This document shows positions 27,585-37,627 of a stretch of DNA of 64,000 nucleotides, one piece after another. Within the stretch, counting starts at the first letter, position 1, and each line of letters opens with the position of its first letter. The stretch is taken from contig JAFWMQ010000015.1 in the NCBI GenBank assembly GCA_017510605.1, forward strand, positions 434,001 to 498,000, read 5' to 3'. Origin of the DNA: Clostridiales bacterium. GTDB taxonomy: Bacteria; Bacillota; Clostridia; Saccharofermentanales; Saccharofermentanaceae. The translations under genes were made by a program, and so were the position numbers. The notes beneath the pieces were generated by a model, which searched no databases, was not told where the DNA came from, and worked only from the letters and a program-made list of their open reading frames with translations.

Positions 27585-28082
27585 TCAGAATTTACCTATC
27601 ATTCTGACAATCTTCTCGAAAGGACGCTTCAGCATTACATACCAAATCTCAGGTCTGTGAAGCTTTTCCACCATCAAAGTCCTTACCCCTGCTCTGTTTC
27701 CCGCAATGACATCAGTAAACACCTGGTCCCCGATCATTATGCATTCACCGGGAGTTGATCCCATAAGTTCCATAGCTTTGATGATTCCGGATGTTCCGGG
27801 CTTATTGGCATATGTTACAACAGGAATATTAAGCATTTCGGCAATCTTTGCAGATCTTCCAGATTTTGCATTTGATACAAGACAGCACCTTATTCCGTGA
27901 TCTTCGATCAGTTTGACACATTTATAGCTGTAGTTTTCCGGTTCTGTCGCATGATCAGGTCCCAGAGTATTGTCAAAATCAAGAAGCGCAGTCTTTATTC
28001 CGTCTTTTGCAAGCTCGCCCCAGGGGATCAGGACAAGGCTCTCATAGACTTTCTCGGGCTTCATTGCTTTAAATATGTTCAA
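27585..28082 (-). CDS. yqeG: YqeG-family HAD phosphatase
   Basis: From TTG 28082, seven bases after AGGAG, the product is 165 residues, normal for YqeG. Motif I is LLDFDNTLGP (nucleophile Asp), motif III and IV are NKPG and GDQVFTDVIAGNRAG. Family IIIA HAD phosphatases of this type are often PGP- or nucleotide-directed; the substrate is not known here. The frame is open to 28253 but the region is an AT-rich promoter for divergent lysC. ATG 28064 is an alternative start without a clear ribosome binding site. Confidence 0.87.
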   Translation of the reverse strand: MNIFKAMKPEKVYESLVLIPWGELAKDGIKTALLDFDNTLGPDHATEPENYSYKCVKLIEDHGIRCCLVSNAKSGRSAKIAEMLNIPVVTYANKPGTSGIIKAMELMGSTPGECIMIGDQVFTDVIAGNRAGVRTLMVEKLHRPEIWYVMLKRPFEKIVRMIGKF

Positions 28083-28215
28083 AATGGATCTCCTAATAAG
28101 GGTTTTCAGTGTTACAGACTGACGAATTTCGCGCAACAAAATAATTATAATTATATATTTTTGCGCTTGTGATATTATATTAAGGCTATTCGACAAGTCA
28201 AGGAGCACAAATTCT

Positions 28216-29568
28216 ATGAAAGTTACTAAATTCGGCGGATCATCTCTTGCCAACGCTTTTCAGATTCAGAAGGTATGCAACATTCTTCTTTCAGACGAAG
28301 AACGCAGGATCATGGTTGTCTCTGCACCGGGCAAACGTACCAAAGACGACACAAAAGTAACGGATCTTCTTATTGCCGTCGCAAAAGCAAGGCTTGCAGG
28401 CGAATCTAATGAGAAGGAACTTGCTACGGTTCTCGCACGTTATGAGGAGATTGCAGATGAGCTGAATATTAAGGAAGTGCTTCCTGATATCGAGAACAGA
28501 CTTAAGAAGATAGTTGAAGCGGATTATACCGAAGATATCGCTTATCTTGATTCAGTCAAGGCTATGGGCGAAGATTGCTGTGCAAGGCTTGTAGCTTTTT
28601 ATCTCACATCAACAGGTCATCCTGCAAAATACTGCGATCCGGAAACATGCGGTCTTTACTTAGAGCATGATGAAGCAGGCAAGGCAGTTATTCTTCCGGA
28701 AACATACGAGAACCTGGCAAAGCTTAAGGATGAGAGCGATGTTATTCTAGTCTTCCCCGGCTTCTACGGAGTCTCTAAGACAGGCAAGATCATTACATTC
28801 TCAAGAGGCGGATCCGATATCACAGGATCGATCCTTGCAGCTTCAGTCAAAGCAGACGTTTATGAGAACTGGACTGATGTTGATAATGTATTTGCCGTCA
28901 ATCCCAATCTTGTAAAGAACCCCTTCCCTATTACCGAGATCACCTATGATGAGATGAGAGAACTTTCCTATGCGGGATTTACGGTTCTTCATGAAGAAGC
29001 AATCTATCCTGTTTTCGCAAACGGAATACCGCTCAACATCAAGAACACAAACAACCCTTCTGCAAAGGGAACAATGATCGTATCCAAGCGTTCTCACTAC
29101 GATTCACTCGTTACCGGAATCGCCGGAGATAAGGGTTTCTGCACCGTAACGGTAAGCAAATACATGATGAACCGTCAGGTAGGATTCCTCGCAGCTCTGC
29201 TGAAGATTTTCTCTGATGAAGCAATCTCAATCGACCACATTCCTTCCGGAATCGACACCGTTACGATCGTTCTCCGCAAAAAATACTTCACTGAAGAGAA
29301 AGAAGAGAAAATCGTTAAAAGGATTAAAGATGAGCTCGAGGCTGAGGTAAGCGTCGACAGAGATCTCGCCATCGTCATGATCGTCGGTGAAGCTATGGCA
29401 AATTCCGTAGGTATCATGGCAAGAGCAGCTTCCGCACTCTCCAATGCCGGCATCAACCTGAGGATCGTTAACCAGGGCGCATCAGAGATCTCCATGATGT
29501 TCGGAGTCTCCGAATCCTACTGTTCGTATGCAGTAAGAGTGCTTTATAAAGAGTTGTTCAGGTACTGA
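28216..29568 (+). CDS. Aspartokinase
   Basis: The 450-residue protein has an N-terminal kinase domain (KFGGSSLANA, FSRGGSDITGS) and two C-terminal ACT domains with GFLAALLKIFSDEAISIDHI and VGIMARAASALSNAGINLRI. It phosphorylates aspartate at the first step of lysine, threonine and methionine synthesis; the ACT domains are the usual site of amino-acid feedback. AGGAG precedes ATG 28216. There is no room for a lysine riboswitch in the short upstream region. Confidence 0.95.
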   Translation: MKVTKFGGSSLANAFQIQKVCNILLSDEERRIMVVSAPGKRTKDDTKVTDLLIAVAKARLAGESNEKELATVLARYEEIADELNIKEVLPDIENRLKKIVEADYTEDIAYLDSVKAMGEDCCARLVAFYLTSTGHPAKYCDPETCGLYLEHDEAGKAVILPETYENLAKLKDESDVILVFPGFYGVSKTGKIITFSRGGSDITGSILAASVKADVYENWTDVDNVFAVNPNLVKNPFPITEITYDEMRELSYAGFTVLHEEAIYPVFANGIPLNIKNTNNPSAKGTMIVSKRSHYDSLVTGIAGDKGFCTVTVSKYMMNRQVGFLAALLKIFSDEAISIDHIPSGIDTVTIVLRKKYFTEEKEEKIVKRIKDELEAEVSVDRDLAIVMIVGEAMANSVGIMARAASALSNAGINLRIVNQGASEISMMFGVSESYCSYAVRVLYKELFRY

Positions 29569-29670
29569 TATACAGACTCGCATCGTGGCATGCCGGGAAC
29601 TTCCGCTTTTTTATTCTTTACCCCTTATTTCAATTTTCGAAAATTTGGGATGAAAAGATTAACTGATAAT

Positions 29671-29706
29671 TAGCCCTTAATAATGGATTATCGTTATTAA
29701 GGGCTA
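29671..29706 (+). terminator. Terminator of the aspartokinase gene
   Basis: A perfect 13-bp stem (TAGCCCTTAATAA with its complement) around a 10-base loop is followed by TTTGTATGTTTG. It lies about 100 bases after the aspartokinase stop. The T-run is weak, so efficiency is uncertain. Confidence 0.65.
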
Positions 29707-29777
29707 TTTGTATGTTTGAAAATGGTCCTGAATTGTCAAAAACAAATATTTAGGGTGAAAATCAATTAAAACTAAAT

Positions 29778-29809
29778 GCCCTCTTTTCACCGATTGTGAT
29801 AAAGAGGGC
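29778..29809 (-). terminator. Terminator of the membrane pseudophosphatase gene
   Basis: A perfect 9-bp stem (GCCCTCTTT/AAAGAGGGC) with a 14-base loop lies 40 bases past the stop of the minus-strand gene at 29849. On the minus strand it is followed by ATTTAGTTTTAATT; on the plus strand a run of six T follows 8 bases later. It may terminate both converging transcripts. Confidence 0.6.
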
Positions 29810-29848
29810 AAACAGCGTTTTTTCATTTCATTCGAAAACCGATCAGAC

Positions 29849-31672
29849 TCAGGCGCCGCCTTCACCGTTGTTTTCAGGAGCAGCGGTCGTAGTTGTAGTT
29901 GTAGTTGTAGTTGTCGTAGCCTCATTTGTAGATTCAGTCGTCGATTCTGTTGGATTTTCAGTTGACTCTGTCGGCTTTTCTGTTGACTCAGTTGGCCTCT
30001 CTGTCGGCTTTTCTGTTGATTCAGTTGGCCTCTCTGTCGGCTTTTCTGTTGACTCAGTAGGATTGTCTGTTTGATTCGTGGACGACTCAGTCGGTGAAGT
30101 AGAAACAGTAGGTATTGTTGCGTTGGGATCCTCTCCGGATTCTGTTGTCGGTCTTAACGTTGACTCGGTAGGAGCTGTGGTTGTAGCCTGTGTTTCAGTA
30201 TATCTCCTGTCTGACTGAACAGCAGTAGTCTCGATTGAAACTTTGGTCTCTGTCATACGTGTCGTCGGGATCGGTGTAGGATCAGCAGTCATCTCGGTCG
30301 TAGGATCGTTATATGTAGGATCCTCTTCCAGAAGCTGAGCCGTTAAGATATATCCCGTTACATTGTTTGAAGTAACTACCTTGGAGAATGTTTCATCGAA
30401 TTTTCCAACGAAAGTAACTGCGTCACCACGTCTGAGCTGCGCTATAACAGTACCGTCAAGTGATGCTGTTGAATAAACGGGGACTCCGTCGCTTGCAGCG
30501 TAAAGAACAGAACCTGCTAAATTCTGTATAGGCATTGTTGTTGTCTCGGATAAATCAATGAGGTTCTTCATATTAAAGAACATGAACGTTCCGCCAAAAC
30601 CCAGAACCACACAGATAATAAAGATCACTATCGGAATAATTATGGATGCGGCCTTACTCTTTTTCTTGCTCCTGGCAGACCCGTCATCATTATCAAATCT
30701 GCCGGAATCTGAAGAACCCGGCACATAATTGATAGTATCAGCGGTTACATCTTTTTCAGAGTCAAAATCTGTAAAAGCTTCAGAATGTGTCTTTGTATTT
30801 CTGGAACGTTTGGAAGAAACACGTGCATCGGTCTTTAGGTTGCTGTTAATAACAGCGTCACCGGGAAGAAGGAACGTTGATTCTATCTTAATATCAATGA
30901 GGGTAAGTCCTGACTTAAGGCCGTAACTTACAGCCGCGTTGATTATCTCTTTTGATTTGGTCTCTGTGGACAGCGGCTTCGCAATAACGGAATTACGCAT
31001 CTGGGAAGGAAGTTTTCTGGAAAGACCGACACCCAGGAGGAACAATTCATCATTATCCTGAAGCTTAAGATGAACCTTCTTGTCTGCATTAACAGGACCT
31101 TCCTGCGGCATCTTGCCTAGATATTGGGTAAGGTTCATGTTTTCGGGATGGTTAAGCTCCTCAGATGCCTGAATAGCACCCATCTGAACATATCTGTGAG
31201 CAACTGTCTGTTCTTCTGTAAGGAGCATGATGCGGTTGTTCCTGAACAGCACCGCTTTTGTGATACCAATATGGATAACACGAAGTATATCGCCTTCAAT
31301 AACGAACATTGACATTGAAGTTTTTAATTGTGTTCCCTTATTAGCAGCAAAATTACATACTTTTACATTGAGATTATTGATTACCTGATTAGAAAAGCCG
31401 TCAAAGTCAAGGACTGCAAGATTAGCACATTTTGCAACGATCTTCTCAAGTTCGTTATTCAGTTCCAGATTCAATGCAGCAGCATAGTTATCGGGACCGA
31501 TCGTTGAGAAAATTGCGAAAATCTGAATAGGAGATGTGGATTTAGCTGTTCTTAAAAACTCGTTGGGGAAGTCTTCGAGCTTACGGGAAAGCGTAAGAAA
31601 GAAAACATTCTCCTGCGGTTCATTCTGTATCAGGTTAGTTTCGGCAATACAAGTCGATACTGTCTTACTCAT
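29849..31672 (-). CDS. Membrane protein with degenerate PP2C-like domain, SH3-like domain and Thr/Ser-rich tail
   Basis: From ATG 31672 (GGGG ribosome binding site, one base after the LCP stop) the product has 607 residues. Residues 1-250 follow the PP2C fold in order, but the metal-binding Asp motifs are lost: FSTIGPDN replaces the VFDGMGGH-type motif, HIGITKAVL replaces NVGDSRA-type, and LLGVGLSRKL replaces SDGLTD-type. Then come a basic linker, one membrane helix (about 320-345), an extracellular SH3b-like domain (PVYSTASLDGTVIAQLRRGD), and a Thr/Ser/Pro/Glu tail of about 150 residues with PTESTEKPTER repeats and a Thr run. I infer a membrane pseudophosphatase with a wall-spanning tail. 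Its partner could be the upstream LCP protein. Confidence 0.75.
   Translation of the reverse strand: MSKTVSTCIAETNLIQNEPQENVFFLTLSRKLEDFPNEFLRTAKSTSPIQIFAIFSTIGPDNYAAALNLELNNELEKIVAKCANLAVLDFDGFSNQVINNLNVKVCNFAANKGTQLKTSMSMFVIEGDILRVIHIGITKAVLFRNNRIMLLTEEQTVAHRYVQMGAIQASEELNHPENMNLTQYLGKMPQEGPVNADKKVHLKLQDNDELFLLGVGLSRKLPSQMRNSVIAKPLSTETKSKEIINAAVSYGLKSGLTLIDIKIESTFLLPGDAVINSNLKTDARVSSKRSRNTKTHSEAFTDFDSEKDVTADTINYVPGSSDSGRFDNDDGSARSKKKSKAASIIIPIVIFIICVVLGFGGTFMFFNMKNLIDLSETTTMPIQNLAGSVLYAASDGVPVYSTASLDGTVIAQLRRGDAVTFVGKFDETFSKVVTSNNVTGYILTAQLLEEDPTYNDPTTEMTADPTPIPTTRMTETKVSIETTAVQSDRRYTETQATTTAPTESTLRPTTESGEDPNATIPTVSTSPTESSTNQTDNPTESTEKPTERPTESTEKPTERPTESTEKPTESTENPTESTTESTNEATTTTTTTTTTTAAPENNGEGGA
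29890..30065 (-). repeat. Tandem repeats encoding Thr runs and PTESTEKPTER units
   Basis: A stretch of alternating GTA/GTT triplets (as read on the plus strand, 29886-29920) encodes about ten Thr. Next to it, 33-36 base direct repeats (about 29950-30060) with near-identical sequence encode PTESTEKPTER units. Such repeats can expand or contract by slippage and remain in frame. Confidence 0.85.
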
Positions 31673-31673
31673 C

Positions 31674-32774
31674 TTATTCACCCCAAATAAAATCATTAAG
31701 GAATTGCTTCTGGGTTGCAAAATCTATATTCATCATCCAAGGATCATTCTGGACAGTGAAAAGCCCGTCTTCAGGAATTCTTTTCTCTTCCAGATTATCC
31801 AGGCACTCAAAACAATCGAAAGCCACACGCATTATATCAACACTCTTCATATTTGTCTCGAAAACGCCTGCAGAATCGTTCAGGAGTTGAAGCTTGCTGG
31901 CATAACTCATACCGCTGACTTTCTTCATTAAAGATGTTGCAACGGTCCTCTGTCTGGACGCTCTTACAAAATCCGAATCAAGATATCTGATCCTGGTCCA
32001 TGCAACTGCCTGATGTCCGTCCAAAGTCTGAAGTCCTACCCTGTTAAGATGCGGAGAAGTATTACCATCAAGCTGATACATCTCATCCAAATATTTATTG
32101 GCATAGGTCAGCTCTTCCGCTTTGATCTCAATATCCACACCGCCGCACAGATCGATAAGATTTGCTGCAGAACTGAAATCGAACATAACAAAACGCTGGA
32201 TATCGAGACCGAATGTGATATTGATCGTGTTGATCATCAATCCGACTCCGCCGAAATGATAGGCTGTATTAAGCTTGTTAAGATTTGAGCCTAATGTCTC
32301 CTCAGTATCCCCAAGATATACACCGGTATCCCTCATCAAAGAGATAACTTTTACAGATTTGAAGCGTTTGTTGACAGATACGACCATAATGCTGTCTGTA
32401 CGGCATTCATAGTCATCTGTACCTCTGGAGTCAATACCGAATACAAGGATATTCTCAACTTCAGGATCCTTTTGTTTCACCTCAATGATCGGATGCGAAG
32501 GATCATAGAACAATCTGGTGTGACCTCCGTCCTTCCAGGGAGAAACGACATCTCCGCCGGTCGCACTTCCGCTTACAGTAATATCAACAGGTGAATAATC
32601 TTCACGGGAAACAACAGGAACAGCTACAAATGTCCCGCCGAAAATATAGATCCAATACAATGAAAAACCGACAGCCAGTCCCAATACTGCTGCCACCAGT
32701 TTAATAAAAACACTTAAGGCCTTAGACTTCTTCCGGGGCTTATTCCCTTCAGTGTTACGGTCATCGTTTTTCAT
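31674..32774 (-). CDS. LytR-CpsA-Psr (LCP) family protein
   Basis: The 366-residue protein from ATG 32774 has a basic tail, a membrane helix (about 22-45) and an extracellular LCP domain with NILVFGIDSR, RTDSIMVVSVN, SLMRDTGVY and RASRQRTVATSL. LCP enzymes transfer teichoic acid or polysaccharide from lipid carriers to peptidoglycan. The frame is open to TTG 32816, 14 codons upstream; GGAG is 14 bases from ATG 32774, so the start is not certain. It is coupled to the pseudophosphatase gene, with one base between stop and start. Confidence 0.9.
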   Translation of the reverse strand: MKNDDRNTEGNKPRKKSKALSVFIKLVAAVLGLAVGFSLYWIYIFGGTFVAVPVVSREDYSPVDITVSGSATGGDVVSPWKDGGHTRLFYDPSHPIIEVKQKDPEVENILVFGIDSRGTDDYECRTDSIMVVSVNKRFKSVKVISLMRDTGVYLGDTEETLGSNLNKLNTAYHFGGVGLMINTINITFGLDIQRFVMFDFSSAANLIDLCGGVDIEIKAEELTYANKYLDEMYQLDGNTSPHLNRVGLQTLDGHQAVAWTRIRYLDSDFVRASRQRTVATSLMKKVSGMSYASKLQLLNDSAGVFETNMKSVDIMRVAFDCFECLDNLEEKRIPEDGLFTVQNDPWMMNIDFATQKQFLNDFIWGE

Positions 32775-32948
32775 TTCTATCCATTTATCTCCATAAATGT
32801 CATTTTCGATTAACAATCAATTATAACATCCGTTATCTATTTGCCTATAAAATATATTTAGAAGAAAACTGTGGCAATATATATCCTTTTGTGTATTTCG
32901 TATACGCGAAAATACAAAGCCCACAACAAAGCAGATGCCGAAACATAA

Positions 32949-32986
32949 AAAAGGGTTGTCTCAAAAATAATTGAGACAACCCTTTT
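32949..32986 (-). terminator. Terminator of gdhA
   Basis: A perfect 16-bp stem (AAAAGGGTTGTCTCAA with its complement) around a 6-base loop starts 20 bases after the gdhA stop and is followed on the minus strand by a run of T. A-rich flanks on both sides make it bidirectional. Confidence 0.9.
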
Positions 32987-33005
32987 AAAAATAATTCTTT
33001 AATAA

Positions 33006-34418
<1,413 letters not shown>

Positions 34419-34483
34419 CTAAAAATTCATTTTGTAGACTGAAAGCTTAGGTAAAACAACCTAGTTTAAACCAATCGTTATGT

Positions 34484-34512
34484 ATAGTATTACAACATTT
34501 TGCCAATTTCAA
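34484..34512 (-). promoter_or_regulatory. Promoter of gdhA
   Basis: On the minus strand, TTGAAA (34507-34512), a 17-base spacer and TACTAT (34484-34489) lie about 114 bases upstream of the gdhA ATG. The leader contains a small TAGGT/ACCTA hairpin. Confidence 0.55.
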
Positions 34513-34523
34513 TAGGCAATTAA

Positions 34524-34557
34524 AAAATGAAAGATTGTTAATCCAATCTTTCATTTT
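34524..34557 (-). terminator. Terminator of the membrane protein gene at 34586
   Basis: A perfect 14-bp stem (AAAATGAAAGATTG with its complement), a 6-base loop and a following TTTTTTAATT on the minus strand form a classical intrinsic terminator, 28 bases after the stop at 34586. Confidence 0.88.
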
Positions 34558-34585
34558 GTTATTGCTTCGAGTTGTTTGATTATCA

Positions 34586-35065
34586 TTAAATAGGCTTAGA
34601 CGAATCTGTCGAAACCGGAACTGTATTTCGCGTCTCTCTTTCAGCAAACGGATCATTCTCGACTACTTCATCCCATGATTCGATACCGAAAATCTGAGCC
34701 ATCTCACCATAATTGACCATGCCGGTTAATCTGTCAGCAGCAATGACCAATAAAAGAATGAAGATCAGAATCAGTAGTCCTCTTCTCATTATCATCATGC
34801 GTCTTTCAGCATTGAACTTCTCATCAACACGTTTCTTTGTCGTATACCCGACGACAACATACACGCGATTGATATCGGTTCTTTTAGGTCTGTTCTTGTA
34901 TTCTTTTATTTTACGTTTTACAGATCCGACCAGTCTGGAAGGAAGACCTTTGATCAGCCTTACCGTGGCACGGTATGAGCATCCTAAAAAATCAAGCAAA
35001 GCATTGCTTTTTATATTTCCGGACTGGATAGATTCCGGGCTTCTGTCTTCCTGATTATATGCCAT
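34586..35065 (-). CDS. Hypothetical single-pass membrane protein
   Basis: The 159-residue protein has a basic cytoplasmic part (residues 1-93, many Lys/Arg), one membrane helix (about 94-114) and a short acidic outer tail ending in Thr/Ser. No family was recognised. It lies downstream of the sigma-like gene at 35122 with a 56-base gap and has its own strong terminator, so the two may share a transcript. Confidence 0.7.
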   Translation of the reverse strand: MAYNQEDRSPESIQSGNIKSNALLDFLGCSYRATVRLIKGLPSRLVGSVKRKIKEYKNRPKRTDINRVYVVVGYTTKKRVDEKFNAERRMMIMRRGLLILIFILLLVIAADRLTGMVNYGEMAQIFGIESWDEVVENDPFAERETRNTVPVSTDSSKPI

Positions 35066-35121
35066 ATCTTTTTCCTTAATAAAGGCGATTATAGCATTGT
35101 TTCAGGAAAGTAAGAAGCAAA

Positions 35122-35718
35122 TTATCTTACCTTCCCTCCTTTTCCCGGATTATCGGGTTCTTTTCCTTTAGGCGGATAATAAAGCTTGGTAAGCGCATTT
35201 ATAGCAGCGGACTTTAATCTGTAAAATGTCGATCTGCTTATATACAGGCTGTCACTGATCTCATCGGGATCCAGTTTCTTGTAGTAGTAAAGATACATTA
35301 ACCTAGAATACGGAAGTTTAACCGAAAGCATCTTCGAAAACAGAGTCGTTGCTCTCCTTCTCTTGATAAAGCAACTTATATACTGATCTTCCATAGACGA
35401 AATGAATTCGTTGAAACCTTCGGAAAAATCTATCATGACATCATTCATATCTCCCTGCCCTGCAGGTAAGAAAACCGGATCAGATACTTTACATGGGGCA
35501 AAATAGCAGGCATAAAGATCCATGAAATCGATTTTTCTGTCTTCATAAGCTTTACATATCTCATTAAACAGATTCTCTTCAGTCTCAGAATGATCCATAA
35601 GGTCAGAATTCAAATGATTAAGTCTTGCTTTGATAATAGCTCTGGCTTCTTCAAAAGAAGCAACATTCTCCAGTGCATCATAATTATTCAGGTTGTTCTT
35701 TCTTTTTCTTTTTTTCAT
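35122..35718 (-). CDS. Sigma-70 region 4-like DNA-binding protein
   Basis: The 198-residue protein has a basic N-terminus, a helical middle and a C-terminal helix-turn-helix that resembles sigma region 4: YYYKKLDPDEISDSLYISRS followed by TFYRLKSAAINALTKLYY. A recognisable sigma region 2 is not visible, so it may be a sigma-like regulator, or a phage-type late activator of the ArpU/DUF1492 kind, rather than a full sigma factor. GGAG is 9 bases before ATG 35718. It diverges from lexA, and the LexA box lies 39 bases upstream of its start. Confidence 0.68.
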   Translation of the reverse strand: MKKRKRKNNLNNYDALENVASFEEARAIIKARLNHLNSDLMDHSETEENLFNEICKAYEDRKIDFMDLYACYFAPCKVSDPVFLPAGQGDMNDVMIDFSEGFNEFISSMEDQYISCFIKRRRATTLFSKMLSVKLPYSRLMYLYYYKKLDPDEISDSLYISRSTFYRLKSAAINALTKLYYPPKGKEPDNPGKGGKVR

Positions 35719-35756
35719 AAATGTATACTCCTTTCATAAAAGCAGGATTCTCCTGT

Positions 35757-35768
35757 GAACAATTGTTT
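35757..35768. promoter_or_regulatory. LexA operator (SOS box)
   Basis: GAACAATTGTTT matches the Gram-positive LexA consensus GAACNNNNGTTY exactly and is almost a perfect palindrome. It overlaps the lexA -35 element and lies in the common upstream region of lexA and the divergent sigma-like gene. Confidence 0.82.
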
Positions 35769-35794
35769 GACACAGGTAAAAACAATGATAGAAT
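35767..35794 (+). promoter_or_regulatory. lexA promoter
   Basis: A perfect TTGACA (35767-35772), a 16-base spacer and TAGAAT (35789-35794) lie upstream of lexA. The LexA box overlaps the -35, consistent with autorepression. Confidence 0.72.
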
Positions 35795-35822
35795 AATAGA
35801 AAATATGTTTGGAGGATCAACT

Positions 35823-36479
35823 ATGCAGCCTGGCGACAAGAAGACAATAGAGCGCGTTTACAATTATATTTGTAACTATATCAACAATAATCAGATCTCG
35901 CCTTCAGTACGCGATATTTGTGCAGGTGTCGGACTTAAGTCAACATCCTCCGTACATACTTATCTAAAACAATTAGACAGTCAGGGAAGGATCGAATACA
36001 GACCCGGACTCAGAAGAGCTATCGTAATCAAGCAGGGAACCGCTGATTATGAACTCGAGTCTCCAAGATCTTCATCAGTTTCTGATCTTGGTTCTTACCG
36101 CGAGGTTCCTGTAATCGGTAAGATTACCGCAGGTATCCCTATTCTGGCCCACGAAGACTATAGCGAATCATTATTGGTCAACAAATCCATCATCGGAGAT
36201 TCTGAAGCATTTATGCTTAAAGTCAGCGGCAACAGTATGATCAATGCTCATATCCTTGACGGAGATCTCATCATAGTGCGCAAACAGAACACCTGCGATG
36301 AAGGTGATATTATTGCTGCTTTAGTTGAAGATGAAGCTACAGTTAAGCGTTTTGGCAAAAAGAACGGAATCCCGTATCTCTTCCCTGAGAACGATGCCTA
36401 TTCACCAATTCCTTTTAATAAAGAAGGTTGCAGGATACTAGGCAAGGTAGTGGGGTTACATCGTTATTCAATTGATTAA
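35823..36479 (+). CDS. lexA: LexA repressor
   Basis: I chose ATG 35823 because GGAGG lies seven bases upstream; the longer frame would begin in the operator. The 218-residue protein has an N-terminal winged helix (SVRDICAGVGLKSTSSVHTY), the Ala103-Gly104 cleavage site in ITAGIPIL, catalytic Ser138 in VSGNSM and Lys175 in TVKRF. RecA-stimulated self-cleavage induces the SOS response. The operator and promoter upstream indicate autoregulation. Confidence 0.95.
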   Translation: MQPGDKKTIERVYNYICNYINNNQISPSVRDICAGVGLKSTSSVHTYLKQLDSQGRIEYRPGLRRAIVIKQGTADYELESPRSSSVSDLGSYREVPVIGKITAGIPILAHEDYSESLLVNKSIIGDSEAFMLKVSGNSMINAHILDGDLIIVRKQNTCDEGDIIAALVEDEATVKRFGKKNGIPYLFPENDAYSPIPFNKEGCRILGKVVGLHRYSID

Positions 36480-36667
36480 CTCACTCCCTTCGTTTGGCGC
36501 CTTGTGTATACTCTAATTATCGGTGCTGTGTGCGATTTTTCAAGTAAAATCTTATTTTTTAAAAAATATTGAGACTAGTCTTGAAATTTTCTTGATTTTA
36601 TCAAAAAGCTTAATCGTAAATGTTTATTTATTATGGTATTTCCAGTTGATTTTTGTGACTAATCAGC

Positions 36668-37627
36668 TTAATTTTTTTTGCACATATCCAGTATGATTTT
36701 CGCATTTATATCCGGTGAATCCGGTTTTAACAGAGTAACATCCTCACCCATTCCCCTAAGCCATGTTAACTGTCTTTTGGCATAGTGTCTTGTTCCGATC
36801 CTGATCCTGTCAGCAGCCTGATCTATTGTCTCTTCGCCGTCAAGATACTTAAGCATTTCCTTGTACCCTATTGCCTGCCAGCATGTCGAAGATCTGTCCA
36901 CTCCGGAATCCATAAGCATCCTTGCCTCGTCGATAATTCCGTTCTCTATCATGACATCAACTCTTCTATTAATCCGGCCGTATAACTCTTCACGGTTCCA
37001 ATCTATCATAAAGACCTTAAACGGATATTCCGGTCCTTTGTCTTTTGATTTTCTGTTCTTCTCGCTGAAAGTAATACCCAAAGCCTTATAGACGGCAAGC
37101 GCTCTGATAACACGTCTCGTATTATTTGGATGTATAAGCTTTGCAGCCTCAGGGTCTACTTGTACCAGACGGTCATAAAGAACGTCTATCCCTGATCTTT
37201 CAAATTCTTCTTCCAGTTCTTTTGTCGCTTGGAGTTCTGCTTCTTCATCACCGTCACCATAATCCAGCCCGTATAAAAGAGCAGAAATGTATTGGCCTGT
37301 TCCGCCGCAAACTACGGGAAGTTTACCTCTTTCAAGGATATCTTTGATGACCGGAATGGCAAGATTAATATAATCGTAAACGGAAAAATCGGTTCCGGGA
37401 TCAACAATATCAGTCATGTAATGAGGGATATCACCTAGATCTTCCTTATTGTCTTTTGCAGTTCCGACATCAAGACCTCTGTATATCTGCATAGAATCCG
37501 CGCATACGAGTTCTCCGTCTGCATTCCTGCAGATTTCTAAAGCAAGTGCGCTTTTACCGCTTGCAGTCGGACCAGCAATTACCGGGATAAATGAGTATTT
37601 CTCTAAAGCAGGGTATGATTTATCCAT
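36668..37627 (-). CDS. miaA: tRNA dimethylallyltransferase
   Basis: The 319-residue protein has the P-loop GPTASGKSAL, DSMQIYRGLDVGTAK and VCGGTGQYISALLYGL. It adds a dimethylallyl group to A37 of tRNAs that read UNN codons; MiaB, encoded upstream in the same run, then methylthiolates it. The start overlaps the mutL stop by one base. The prenyl donor comes from the MEP pathway, whose first gene dxs is in this window. Confidence 0.95.
   Translation of the reverse strand: MDKSYPALEKYSFIPVIAGPTASGKSALALEICRNADGELVCADSMQIYRGLDVGTAKDNKEDLGDIPHYMTDIVDPGTDFSVYDYINLAIPVIKDILERGKLPVVCGGTGQYISALLYGLDYGDGDEEAELQATKELEEEFERSGIDVLYDRLVQVDPEAAKLIHPNNTRRVIRALAVYKALGITFSEKNRKSKDKGPEYPFKVFMIDWNREELYGRINRRVDVMIENGIIDEARMLMDSGVDRSSTCWQAIGYKEMLKYLDGEETIDQAADRIRIGTRHYAKRQLTWLRGMGEDVTLLKPDSPDINAKIILDMCKKN

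Noticed and set aside
28083..28215. Lysine riboswitch before the aspartokinase gene
   Set aside because: Only 133 bases separate the divergent starts, and there is no compact multi-helix structure of the needed size (about 170 bases or more).
36480..36667. Terminator between lexA and miaA
   Set aside because: The region is AT-rich and has only short palindromes such as GACTAGTC and a 5-bp TTGAT/ATCAA hairpin; none has the stem and T-run needed for a firm call.
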